Assembly: GCA_047973165.1 (NCBI GenBank)
Contig: JBKEBM010000061.1
Coordinates: 1 to 13,750, forward strand
Source: JBKEAD01 sp047973165
GTDB lineage: Bacteria; Verrucomicrobiota; Verrucomicrobiia; Chthoniobacterales; JBKEAD01
Reading direction: 5' to 3'
Length of the DNA stretch: 13,750 bases
Positions 1 through 5,624 of the stretch are shown one piece after another. Both the position numbers and the translations under genes were made by a program. Below the pieces are notes generated by a model. The model had not been told where the DNA came from and ran no database searches. It saw nothing but the letters and a program-made list of their open reading frames with translations. Numbering within the stretch: position 1 is the first letter of the stretch; the number at the start of each line of letters is the position of its first letter.

Positions 1-331
1 TTCCCACGGAATCAAAATACAGATCATTACAGCCTCGGATTTTTTCTCCCTCGTATTCACTCACTTCCGAGCGCAGATCAGAGCCATCCAACTCCATGCT
101 CAAAATTCCCAATTTCATATCCGCAATCCAGATGCGCTGATCGGCGGAAGTCTGCAGACCGGCAGGGATTCCCCCCGTATTTGCCCGTTCGACGGGAACT
201 CCATCCACAATTTCCAGGACGGAGCCTTTGCCTGGCTCGACCATAAAAATACGCCCATCCTCCGTGGTGCACGGCCCCTCACTTCCCCTGATGTTTTCTG
301 CGACTTTTTTGTATTCGAAATCAGCCTCCAT
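1..331 (-). CDS. SMP-30/gluconolactonase-like protein, 5' part (runs off window)
   Basis: Read on the minus strand from an ATG at 331 (329-331), the frame stays open for 110 codons to the window edge; an in-frame TAG lies just upstream at 341-343, so 331 is the natural start. The translation has the beta-propeller style of the SMP-30/gluconolactonase/LRE family: an early EGPCTTEDGRIFMVEPGKG blade, then TSADQRIWIADMKLGILSME, then GCNDLYFDSVG, where Asn-Asp matches the family's metal-binding NDLYFD region. Family members hydrolyse sugar lactones or similar esters with a divalent metal. No signal peptide is visible, so it is probably cytoplasmic. It is divergent from the PEP-CTERM operon and has no obvious link to the molybdenum genes. 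The substrate cannot be told from this fragment. No strong ribosome binding site precedes the ATG; a TATATA sequence lies about 12-17 bases upstream. Confidence 0.72.
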   Translation of the reverse strand, partial: MEADFEYKKVAENIRGSEGPCTTEDGRIFMVEPGKGSVLEIVDGVPVERANTGGIPAGLQTSADQRIWIADMKLGILSMELDGSDLRSEVSEYEGEKIRGCNDLYFDSVG

Positions 332-606
332 CCCGCGACCCTATATAAAAAGTAAATCGAGACAACTGAATTATAAAAATTGGAGTGCGCAGACATGTTC
401 GTACTTTGGGAGGGGCACATGTCGCCCCAGGGAAAGCGTCGTCGTACCGTCGCGCTTCAAATGAAAGACCGGTAAATAAAAAATATGCTTCATCCGGAAA
501 GTTCATGTGTATAAGAAAAAAGGCGTCGGTTTTTACGCCACAACGTAGCAATCCCCTAAAGCCTGGGCTTGCTTTCCGCCTTCCATGAATCCGACCGAGG
601 GAGCAA

Positions 607-629
607 CCCCGTTCGGGGGAAGTTTTTTT
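607..629 (+). terminator. Possible rho-independent terminator
   Basis: A short CCCC-GTTC-GGGG stem-loop at 607-618 is followed after a few bases by seven T at 623-629. The stem is only four base pairs, so stability is marginal. No clear gene precedes it on the plus strand, so if real it would end a small RNA from the intergenic region. Confidence 0.25.
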
Positions 630-641
630 AAAAAAATTTTC

Positions 642-663
642 TGGTATTGGCACCCTAATACCA
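642..663. repeat. Perfect 7-bp inverted repeat (operator or hairpin candidate)
   Basis: TGGTATT at 642-648 and AATACCA at 657-663 are exact inverted repeats with an 8-base spacer. The dyad sits about 60 bases upstream of the -35 of the PEP-CTERM operon and differs in sequence from the ModE site, so it could bind a second regulator. No factor is recognised. Confidence 0.35.
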
Positions 664-723
664 AAGCAATTTTTCGAAATATCTCTCCCCTTTAATTAAA
701 GAATTAAAAATCCGTAATAGCTC

Positions 724-752
724 TTGACTATCATTATATTTTTTAATATATA
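724..752 (+). promoter_or_regulatory. Sigma70-type promoter of the PEP-CTERM operon
   Basis: TTGACT (-35, 724-729) is separated by 17 bases from TATATA (-10, 747-752). Both are close to consensus and the spacing is ideal. Transcription would start near 759-760, only 2-3 bases before the ATG at 762, predicting a leaderless or nearly leaderless mRNA. The -10 lies inside the right half of the ModE-like operator, so occupancy of that site should block RNA polymerase. Confidence 0.65.
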
Positions 753-757
753 ACGAT
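730..757. promoter_or_regulatory. ModE operator (molybdate-responsive)
   Basis: The published ModE site, as I recall it, is ATCGnTATATA-n6-TATATAACGAT. Here the left half is ATCATTATATT (730-740), the spacer is six bases (741-746), and the right half is TATATAACGAT (747-757), identical to consensus. In total 19 of 21 specified positions match. The site overlaps the -10 and ends five bases before the first ATG, the geometry of a repressor site. A ModE-type regulator is encoded at 3904-4275 just beyond this operon, which supports a functional pairing. Control by molybdate is inferred from the family. Confidence 0.75.
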
Positions 758-761
758 TTTG

Positions 762-2345
762 ATGAAAACTATAAAAACGAAATTTTTAATTCAAACCGCA
801 CTCGTTGGAGCATGTGCTCTGGCTCTGTCAACTCTTTCAGTAAAAGCAGCTACCTTTTCCAGCACCTCAGTTGCAGATGCATTTTTAGCTACCGGTTCAC
901 CTGGCAATCCACTCGGCTCCAACCTCACCGCCAACAACTACGGAGGAGCTGGAGCTTTGGCTGTGGCTCCATCAACAGCTCTGAAAGGCGAATTTCAATC
1001 CCTGATCCGATTCGATATTTCCGGTGCAGCGGCGACCTTTGACGGCGCCTATGGCAACGGAAACTGGCAAATCACCTCGATCAACCTGAGGATGGCCAGC
1101 AATTTTGGAAATCAGGGTGCGCAGCCGAATAATAGCATTTTTAATACAGTCAATGGCGGTGCCTTCAATATCCAGTGGCTTGCAGATGACAGTTGGATCG
1201 AGGGAACAGGAAATCCAAGCAATCCCCAGACCATCGGCGTAAATTACAACTCACTTGGCACTCTGTTGGGCGGAGCCCACGAGACAGTCGGTGCATTTAC
1301 CTACACGCCTCCCGGCAAGAACGTGCAAGTGGACTGGAACCTCAATCTAACGAGTGCTTTTCTGGCTGATGCCACGACTCTTGGAGAGCTTAGTTTTCTC
1401 CTTTCTGCACCGAGTAGCGGTGGGGCGAGTATGATGGGAAACTCTCGTTCCTATGGAACTTCCGGTAATCACCCCTTCCTCACCGTGACAGCCATTCCGG
1501 AACCTTCGTCGGCAATCCTCAGCCTTCTTGGACTTGGGTTGTGCAGCCGAATACTTCGTCGCCGATGGAAATATATATTTTTAAAATTACGGACTCAGAT
1601 ACTTTCGGCCGGAGCATGTGCTTTGGTCGCGGCGGTAATGCCCCATGCAGATGCTGCGACATTTCAAAATGTATCAGTCGCAGACGCATTTTTAGCCGCT
1701 GCTTATCCTGACAATAATTATGGAGGCGGCGGCTCCTTGTCTGTTGCTCCACCCTCAGCTTCGAAGGGAGAGTTTCAAACATTATTAAAGTTCGACCTCT
1801 CCGGTGCAGCGGCAAATTTTGATGGCACCTACGGCAGCGGCAACTGGCAGATTACTTCTATCAAAATAACCCTGACCGGTAATGTCGCAATCCAGGGAGA
1901 GTCTCCGGGTAACCCCATCTTCAATGCGGTTAATGCCGGAAACTTTAATATCGAGTGGCTTGCAAATGATAGTTGGATCGAGGGCTCGGGGCGGCCAAAC
2001 AATCCCGGCGCGACCGGCGTGACTTATAACTCCCTTAGCACTTTGCTGGGACAGCCCCATGAAAGCGTGGGTTCGTTCAGCTATTCTCCACCCGGCAATA
2101 ATGTCCCGGAAACCTGGGATATGAACCTGACCTCCGCTTTTTTGACAGACGCTTCGGCATTAGGGGAAGTTACTTTTCTCCTTTCCTCTGCGGATGGTGG
2201 TGGGGCAAGTTTTGGATTCAATTCCCGCTCGTATCATACAGCCGCGAATCATCCCTTCCTCACCGTGACAGCCATTCCGGAACCTTCGTCGGCGATTTTG
2301 GGACTTTTGGGGCTGGGAATGTGTGTGCGGACATTTCGCCGCCGG
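762..2345 (+). repeat. Tandem duplication of about 0.8 kb within the PEP-CTERM gene
   Basis: Two diverged copies, roughly 762-1567 and 1565-2345, align along their length in protein, from signal peptide to RRR tail. Most of the DNA has diverged, but 41 bases are identical at 1473-1513 and 2253-2293 (offset 780), covering the end of the beta domain and the PEP motif. This is an old duplication with either strong constraint or recent gene conversion at the sorting signal. Confidence 0.8.
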
Positions 2346-2348
2346 TGA
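762..2348 (+). CDS. Duplicated DNRLRE-like PEP-CTERM protein, two copies fused in frame
   Basis: A 528-residue secreted protein made of two complete PEP-CTERM proteins head to tail. Copy 1 (about 1-268) has a signal peptide (KTK start, hydrophobic core, cut near VKA-A), a DNRLRE-like beta domain (VADAFLATG, LIRFDISG, DDSWIEGTG) and a C-terminal IPEPSS motif at 245-250 with a hydrophobic stretch and RRR. Copy 2 (about 270-528) repeats the whole plan: hydrophobic signal, LLKFDLSG, NDSWIEGSG, IPEPSS at 505-510, hydrophobic stretch and terminal RRR. In the family the PEP motif, membrane span and basic tail are cut by an exosortase, placing the protein on or outside the envelope. An internal PEP-CTERM tail followed by a second signal peptide is abnormal: the copy 1 stop appears lost through one inserted G near 1567 (see findings). 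I chose ATG 762; TTG 759 is in frame. The gene heads the ModE-box operon. Ligand and role are unknown. Confidence 0.8.
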   Translation: MKTIKTKFLIQTALVGACALALSTLSVKAATFSSTSVADAFLATGSPGNPLGSNLTANNYGGAGALAVAPSTALKGEFQSLIRFDISGAAATFDGAYGNGNWQITSINLRMASNFGNQGAQPNNSIFNTVNGGAFNIQWLADDSWIEGTGNPSNPQTIGVNYNSLGTLLGGAHETVGAFTYTPPGKNVQVDWNLNLTSAFLADATTLGELSFLLSAPSSGGASMMGNSRSYGTSGNHPFLTVTAIPEPSSAILSLLGLGLCSRILRRRWKYIFLKLRTQILSAGACALVAAVMPHADAATFQNVSVADAFLAAAYPDNNYGGGGSLSVAPPSASKGEFQTLLKFDLSGAAANFDGTYGSGNWQITSIKITLTGNVAIQGESPGNPIFNAVNAGNFNIEWLANDSWIEGSGRPNNPGATGVTYNSLSTLLGQPHESVGSFSYSPPGNNVPETWDMNLTSAFLTDASALGEVTFLLSSADGGGASFGFNSRSYHTAANHPFLTVTAIPEPSSAILGLLGLGMCVRTFRRR

Positions 2349-3034
2349 AAAAAAATGCCTTCACACTGATTGAGCTTTTGCTCGTGTTGGGAGTGATGGC
2401 TGTGCTGAGTGCTTTGATTGCGGCGACGGCCTGGACGAAGTTCGCCGAAGTACGAGCAATCCACTGCTTCGGAAATCTTCGCCAATGGGGCATCGCTCTG
2501 CACAATTATGCGCAGGACAACAACGGCCACATCCCTCGGCGAGGACAGGGCGTGCAGCCCGTTTTTCGCATCAATCGTCCGGAGGATTGGTTTAATGCTC
2601 TGCCGCCTTATTTGGAAATGGATTCGTATTACGATCTCTTTCAGGCTGGCAAACATCCCCAACCCGGCGACCGCAGCGTGTTTGTTTGCCCCGAGGCAAG
2701 CTTCCCCGACAACAACATTCATTTTATCAGCTACGGAATGAATATGTATGTGTCGCGCTGGGACCGGGTGACGCGCATGAGGTTGTCAGAATTGCCAATG
2801 CTCTCCTCGCTCGCATTTATGGCAGACGCTCCCGGCGGGTATGCCTCCACTGTGCCATCAGCGCAGGGATACTCGGTTCAGGCACGCCATCAAAATCACG
2901 CAAACGTTCTTTTTTTTGACGGACATATAAAAAGTTTTTCCGCAAAATATCTCGGTTGCGGAGAGAGGGAAAAAAACCACCCCGATATCCGGTGGAATCC
3001 CAAAATAGACGGCGACACATGGACTGCAAACTGA
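2345..3034 (+). CDS. Prepilin-type N-terminal domain protein with H-X9-DG motif (pseudopilin-like)
   Basis: A 229-residue protein from a GTG at 2345 that overlaps the upstream TGA as GTGA, implying translational coupling; a GTG at 2321 is in frame but would add eight residues to a long overlap. The N-terminus KKNAFTLIELLLVLG is a type IV prepilin/type II pseudopilin signal: basic leader, Phe6 as mature residue 1, Glu10 as the conserved Glu+5, then a hydrophobic helix to about 30. Ala rather than Gly precedes the predicted cleavage site, a tolerated but less usual choice. The globular part carries the H-X9-DG motif exactly (His182, Asp192, Gly193), diagnostic of the pseudopilin-like proteins expanded in Verrucomicrobiota and Planctomycetota. 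It should be processed by prepilin peptidase and sit in the inner membrane or a pseudopilus. It lies between a surface protein and a metal-oxyanion-binding lipoprotein; its specific job is unknown. Confidence 0.85.
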   Translation: MKKNAFTLIELLLVLGVMAVLSALIAATAWTKFAEVRAIHCFGNLRQWGIALHNYAQDNNGHIPRRGQGVQPVFRINRPEDWFNALPPYLEMDSYYDLFQAGKHPQPGDRSVFVCPEASFPDNNIHFISYGMNMYVSRWDRVTRMRLSELPMLSSLAFMADAPGGYASTVPSAQGYSVQARHQNHANVLFFDGHIKSFSAKYLGCGEREKNHPDIRWNPKIDGDTWTAN

Positions 3035-3876
3035 TGAAAAAACACGCACTTCAAAAATCGATCCTGCTTTGCCTGATCCTGGGAATCCTGAGCGGATGCG
3101 ATGCTCCCAAGCCCAACTCCGACACCTCGCCTCCGATACGTGTCGCAATCATCGGAGGCATGACCATGACGGGGATGTGGCAGCAGTTGCAGAAAGAATT
3201 TGAAAAAGAAAGCGGCCTGTCTGTGGAGGTCGTCATTACCGGACCGAAGAGAATTTTGGTCCCCGTATTTCTTGAGGGAAAAGTGGATTTACTCACCATG
3301 CACTCGAGCGATGCAGCGACTTCGCTGGTAGCGGACGGCCTGGGAACAGGGCTGCAGCCGTGGACCCGAAATCAGCATGTCATCGTAGGTCCGCCAAATG
3401 ATCCCGCCGGGATTCGCGGAATGTCCAGCGGCGCAGATGCCCTGCGCCGCATCGCGGAAACTCAAAGTCCCTTTGTCGATGCCCGAGGAAGTGGAAAGCG
3501 CTTTATTTCGGAAAAGCTATGGAAAAACGCAGGGGTCCGTCCCATCGGCGACTGGGTGATCAAAGACGAAAGCTCCTCTCCCACACAGCTCGTGCAGTTT
3601 GCCAAATCCAAAGACGCTTATTTGATTTGTGGAAAAATTCCGGTTCTGTCCGGAAAGCTGCCCAGCGAAGGCATGGAGATTCTGGTAGAAGACGACCCGG
3701 AGATGCGACGTCCGTATGTGATCGTTCTCGCCAATCCTGAAAAATTTTCGGGGATCAATGAAGCCGGAGCGCAGCAACTCGCAGCATTTTTGACGAGTGA
3801 AAAGACAAAGAAATTTTTGCGTAGCTTTGCAAACGAGCAATCCGCAGGCAGCCCTCTATTTTATCCTCTGCCCTGA
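3034..3876 (+). CDS. TupA/ModA-like substrate-binding lipoprotein (tungstate/molybdate type), orphan
   Basis: A 280-residue protein from ATG 3034, overlapping the preceding stop as TGATG; this start gives a clean lipoprotein signal (KK, hydrophobic core, lipobox LSGC with Cys22). Longer in-frame starts upstream read through the pseudopilin gene and bury the signal. The mature part resembles the TupA (COG2998) branch of oxyanion-binding proteins: VEVVITGPKRILVPV, a VDLLTMHSSDAA segment, then NQHVIVGPPNDPAGIRG at about 113-129, a TupA-family hallmark, and RGSGKRF at 151-157. TupA proteins bind tungstate and, less tightly, molybdate and pass it to TupBC. No permease or ATPase adjoins it, so it must lend substrate to a distant transporter (perhaps ModBC at 10837-12638) or act as a sensor. 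It is the last gene of the ModE-box operon and converges with the modE-like gene. Confidence 0.8.
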   Translation: MKKHALQKSILLCLILGILSGCDAPKPNSDTSPPIRVAIIGGMTMTGMWQQLQKEFEKESGLSVEVVITGPKRILVPVFLEGKVDLLTMHSSDAATSLVADGLGTGLQPWTRNQHVIVGPPNDPAGIRGMSSGADALRRIAETQSPFVDARGSGKRFISEKLWKNAGVRPIGDWVIKDESSSPTQLVQFAKSKDAYLICGKIPVLSGKLPSEGMEILVEDDPEMRRPYVIVLANPEKFSGINEAGAQQLAAFLTSEKTKKFLRSFANEQSAGSPLFYPLP

Positions 3877-3903
3877 GCGAAAAGGGAGTTTTTAAAAACC
3901 TTC

Positions 3904-4275
3904 CTATTGACTCAGAAGTGCTCGCAATTTTTTGGCGGATGGTTTCATCGCAGCAAGGCAATCTGCCTTCAGTGTTTCATATAAATCGATAACCTTGAGT
4001 CCATAGGCAGTCACCGTCGTTCCTCCGCCTGACTGACCGCCGCGCGTCAGCGTAACACGAGGATTTTTAAAACAATGGTTCATAACTTTCACCAGCAGCC
4101 AGGCCTTCATGTAAGAGATTTTCATTTGCCGTGCAGCCTCACTCAGACTGGACGTTTCAGCGATCTTGCGGAGCAGCTCGACCTTACCGGGGCCAAGTGC
4201 AATATCTTCGCCGGAGTAAAGTCGAATGCGTGGACGAATGCGAAAGGCAGCAGCATTACGAGAGGTTTTTTTCAT
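3904..4275 (-). CDS. modE: ModE-type winged-helix regulator lacking the molbindin domain
   Basis: A 123-residue protein from ATG 4275 (a TTG at 4293 is in frame but lacks support; AGCAGG precedes the ATG). Residues about 27-90 match the ModE N-terminal LysR-like winged helix: LGPGKVELLRKIAE, SLSEAARQMKISYMKAWLLV (recognition helix) and the TRGGQSGGGTTVT wing. E. coli ModE is about 260 residues, with two C-terminal molybdate-binding Mop/TOBE repeats; this protein ends after the dimerisation helix, so molybdate binding is not encoded here. Such short ModE-like proteins are widespread. It lies between the ModE-box surface operon and the reductase operon, well placed to regulate both, and perhaps itself through the AT-rich site at 4344-4371. 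How it senses Mo is open: a separate Mop protein, or another signal. Confidence 0.85.
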   Translation of the reverse strand: MKKTSRNAAAFRIRPRIRLYSGEDIALGPGKVELLRKIAETSSLSEAARQMKISYMKAWLLVKVMNHCFKNPRVTLTRGGQSGGGTTVTAYGLKVIDLYETLKADCLAAMKPSAKKLRALLSQ

Positions 4276-4343
4276 AAACCTGCTTCTAATCAATACTGTA
4301 TACTAGGGCAATTGCGAACCGGATAAAAATACCTCTTCAAACG

Positions 4344-4371
4344 GTCATTATATATTTTGAAATATATTCTA
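4344..4371. promoter_or_regulatory. Weak ModE-like site
   Basis: The left half GTCATTATATA matches 8 of 10 specified ModE positions, but the right half AATATATTCTA matches only about 5 of 11. The stretch is AT-rich, so chance is a real alternative. Its place between modE and a Mo-enzyme operon is what makes it worth noting. Confidence 0.35.
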
Positions 4372-4505
4372 AGTTTTCTGTCAAAATTCTGTATTCGCTG
4401 TTGCTAATCGGCAACTTTGGGTGTTAACTCAGTGTATGCTTTTTCCTACGGTATATTGCTTTACTCTCCGGGAAAACGGTATGTTCCTCCCCTGTATTTT
4501 CAATC

Positions 4506-4513
4506 GGGAAGGA
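4506..4513 (+). promoter_or_regulatory. Shine-Dalgarno site deciding the cytochrome b start
   Basis: GGGAAGGA lies eight bases before the ATG at 4522. It is the only clear purine-rich ribosome binding site in the reductase operon and argues for 4522 over the TTG at 4417. Confidence 0.6.
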
Positions 4514-4521
4514 ATCGCGTT

Positions 4522-5571
4522 ATGATGTTCAATAACCTAAGTGCCCGAGCACTGATTGCTGCTACGGTAGCCACACTCCTGCTCGTCGTTGCTATTTATT
4601 TTGGATCACGAAATCTGGGGAATTTTGACCCGGCACTTGTAGCCTATCTGTTTGCCTGCATCTTTTGCTGCTTTGGCGTGGTTTACCGCTACACGGTCTG
4701 GTTGCAGCGTCCGCCGACCTGGCGGTATTTTGCAAGTGGCTGGAAGCTGTTTTTTTCCGGTCGTCTTTTTCGCTACGGCTGGGAATTCACAAAAAATTTC
4801 GTCGTCAATTTTGTCGGACAAAAATTCATTCGCGAGCGCGGCAAAGTGCGAGGCTACGGTCACCTGCTGATGGCGGGTGGATGCGTAATGGCTTTTGGGG
4901 TCACCTTTCCGCTCGTTTATGGCTGGATTCATTTTGGCCTCCAGCCCGGTGGAATCGATACCTATGAAATTTTTGTTTTCGGTTTTAAGGTGATGGAGTT
5001 CACCCTCCACACCGTTCTCGCAGAGCTGATCTTCAACGCACTGAACTGGTCGGCCATTCTCGTCATCGCGGGAGTGATCATGCTGATGCACCGCCGCCTG
5101 ACCGACCCGGGACAGATCGCGGTTCAAACATTTGGCGGAGACTGGCTGCCCCTGCTTCTGCTGCTGACCATTTCCGTTACAGGTATCGGCATCACCCTTT
5201 CCTATAAATTTATGGAAGGCAGCGGCCATCAGTTTATGGCCATCACACATGCCATGACCGTAATTCTGTTTTTGATCTGGATGCCGTTTGGCAAATTTTT
5301 TCACATCATTCAACGTCCGGCACAACTTGGGATAGCAATCTATCGCAAAGCAGGTGCGGAAGGCGAACAAGCAATCTGCCCACACGCCAAAGAAGCCTTC
5401 ACCTCCAAGATGCACATCGAAGACGTCAAGGCCGTCGCCTCGGAACTCGGTTTTAATTACAAACGCAAAGACGGAATATCTCACATGGACTACAGCCCAC
5501 GCGGAAAACGCGCACTGCTGGCCAAAGCCCACCTGAAAGCACGGGAAGAGTCTGGCAGCTTTTTCGGATGA
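4522..5571 (+). CDS. NarI/DsrM-like membrane cytochrome b subunit of the reductase
   Basis: A 349-residue integral membrane protein with about six or seven hydrophobic helices (roughly 10-27, 37-56, 113-135, 147-188 as one or two, 208-227, 238-256) and an 80-residue basic cytoplasmic tail. Histidines at or near helices (His114 in GYGHLLMAGG, His163 in FTLHTVLAEL, His236/His243 in GHQFMAITHAMT, His261 in GKFFHIIQRP) are candidate axial ligands for two b hemes, as in the NarI, DsrM and HdrE families. The likely role is quinol oxidation with electron delivery to the iron-sulfur and molybdenum subunits encoded next. ATG 4522 or 4525 is possible; I took the first. The tail holds a single ICPH cysteine (Cys286) and no CxxC pair. 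It is the first gene of the operon, 53 bases before the catalytic subunit. Exact family assignment is moderate; an electron-transfer membrane anchor is the best reading. Confidence 0.65.
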   Translation: MMFNNLSARALIAATVATLLLVVAIYFGSRNLGNFDPALVAYLFACIFCCFGVVYRYTVWLQRPPTWRYFASGWKLFFSGRLFRYGWEFTKNFVVNFVGQKFIRERGKVRGYGHLLMAGGCVMAFGVTFPLVYGWIHFGLQPGGIDTYEIFVFGFKVMEFTLHTVLAELIFNALNWSAILVIAGVIMLMHRRLTDPGQIAVQTFGGDWLPLLLLLTISVTGIGITLSYKFMEGSGHQFMAITHAMTVILFLIWMPFGKFFHIIQRPAQLGIAIYRKAGAEGEQAICPHAKEAFTSKMHIEDVKAVASELGFNYKRKDGISHMDYSPRGKRALLAKAHLKAREESGSFFG

Positions 5572-5624
5572 GATATTTCACGACCTGCAACCCACAATAA
5601 TTTTTTTTACCACTCCACTAAACT

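Larger units (their letters stand above)
332..729. other. Intergenic region with small hairpins, no convincing gene
   Basis: About 400 bases separate the divergent SMP-30-like gene and the PEP-CTERM operon. I see several short dyads: GGGGC/GCCCC around 413-430, GGCGT/ACGCC at 522-539, AAGCC/GGCTT at 559-570, a terminator-like stem at 607-629 and a 7-bp dyad at 642-663. Open frames exist on both strands but none has a recognisable domain, start context or coding character. A small structured RNA on the plus strand ending at the 607-629 hairpin is possible but unproven. Confidence 0.4.
4276..4521. promoter_or_regulatory. Divergent control region between modE and the reductase operon
   Basis: This 246-bp gap must hold both promoters. 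Visible elements are a perfect dyad ATATATTT-TG-AAATATAT at 4350-4367 and a GTTGC-n6-GCAAC dyad at about 4400-4415. I could not assign a convincing -35/-10 pair in either direction. No coding frame here is credible; the reading frame open from TTG 4417 lacks a good start context. Confidence 0.5.

Noticed and set aside
521..620. Riboswitch (cyclic di-GMP or Mo cofactor type) ahead of the PEP-CTERM operon
   Set aside because: An AAAGCC segment and hairpins are present, but conserved cores of those classes could not be aligned, and the operon promoter lies downstream of them.
321..653. 110-codon minus-strand ORF in the intergenic region
   Set aside because: No domain or start context, and it overlaps the hairpins; the SMP-30-like frame nearby is in a different phase and clearly better.
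640..670. Sigma54-type promoter at TTGGCACC
   Set aside because: The GC element at the right spacing (TTGCA) is missing, and a good sigma70-type promoter is nearby.
585..695. 36-codon plus-strand ORF starting at ATG 585
   Set aside because: It reads through the T-run and A-run of the terminator-like hairpin (phenylalanine/lysine-rich result), has no ribosome binding site and no recognisable motif.
3877..3903. Bidirectional terminator between the lipoprotein and modE genes
   Set aside because: TTTTT/AAAAA forms a core, but the flanking stem has several mismatches and wobbles, too weak to list.
4606..5532. 308-codon open frame on the minus strand
   Set aside because: Antisense to the cytochrome b gene, with composition of a shadow frame and no recognisable family.
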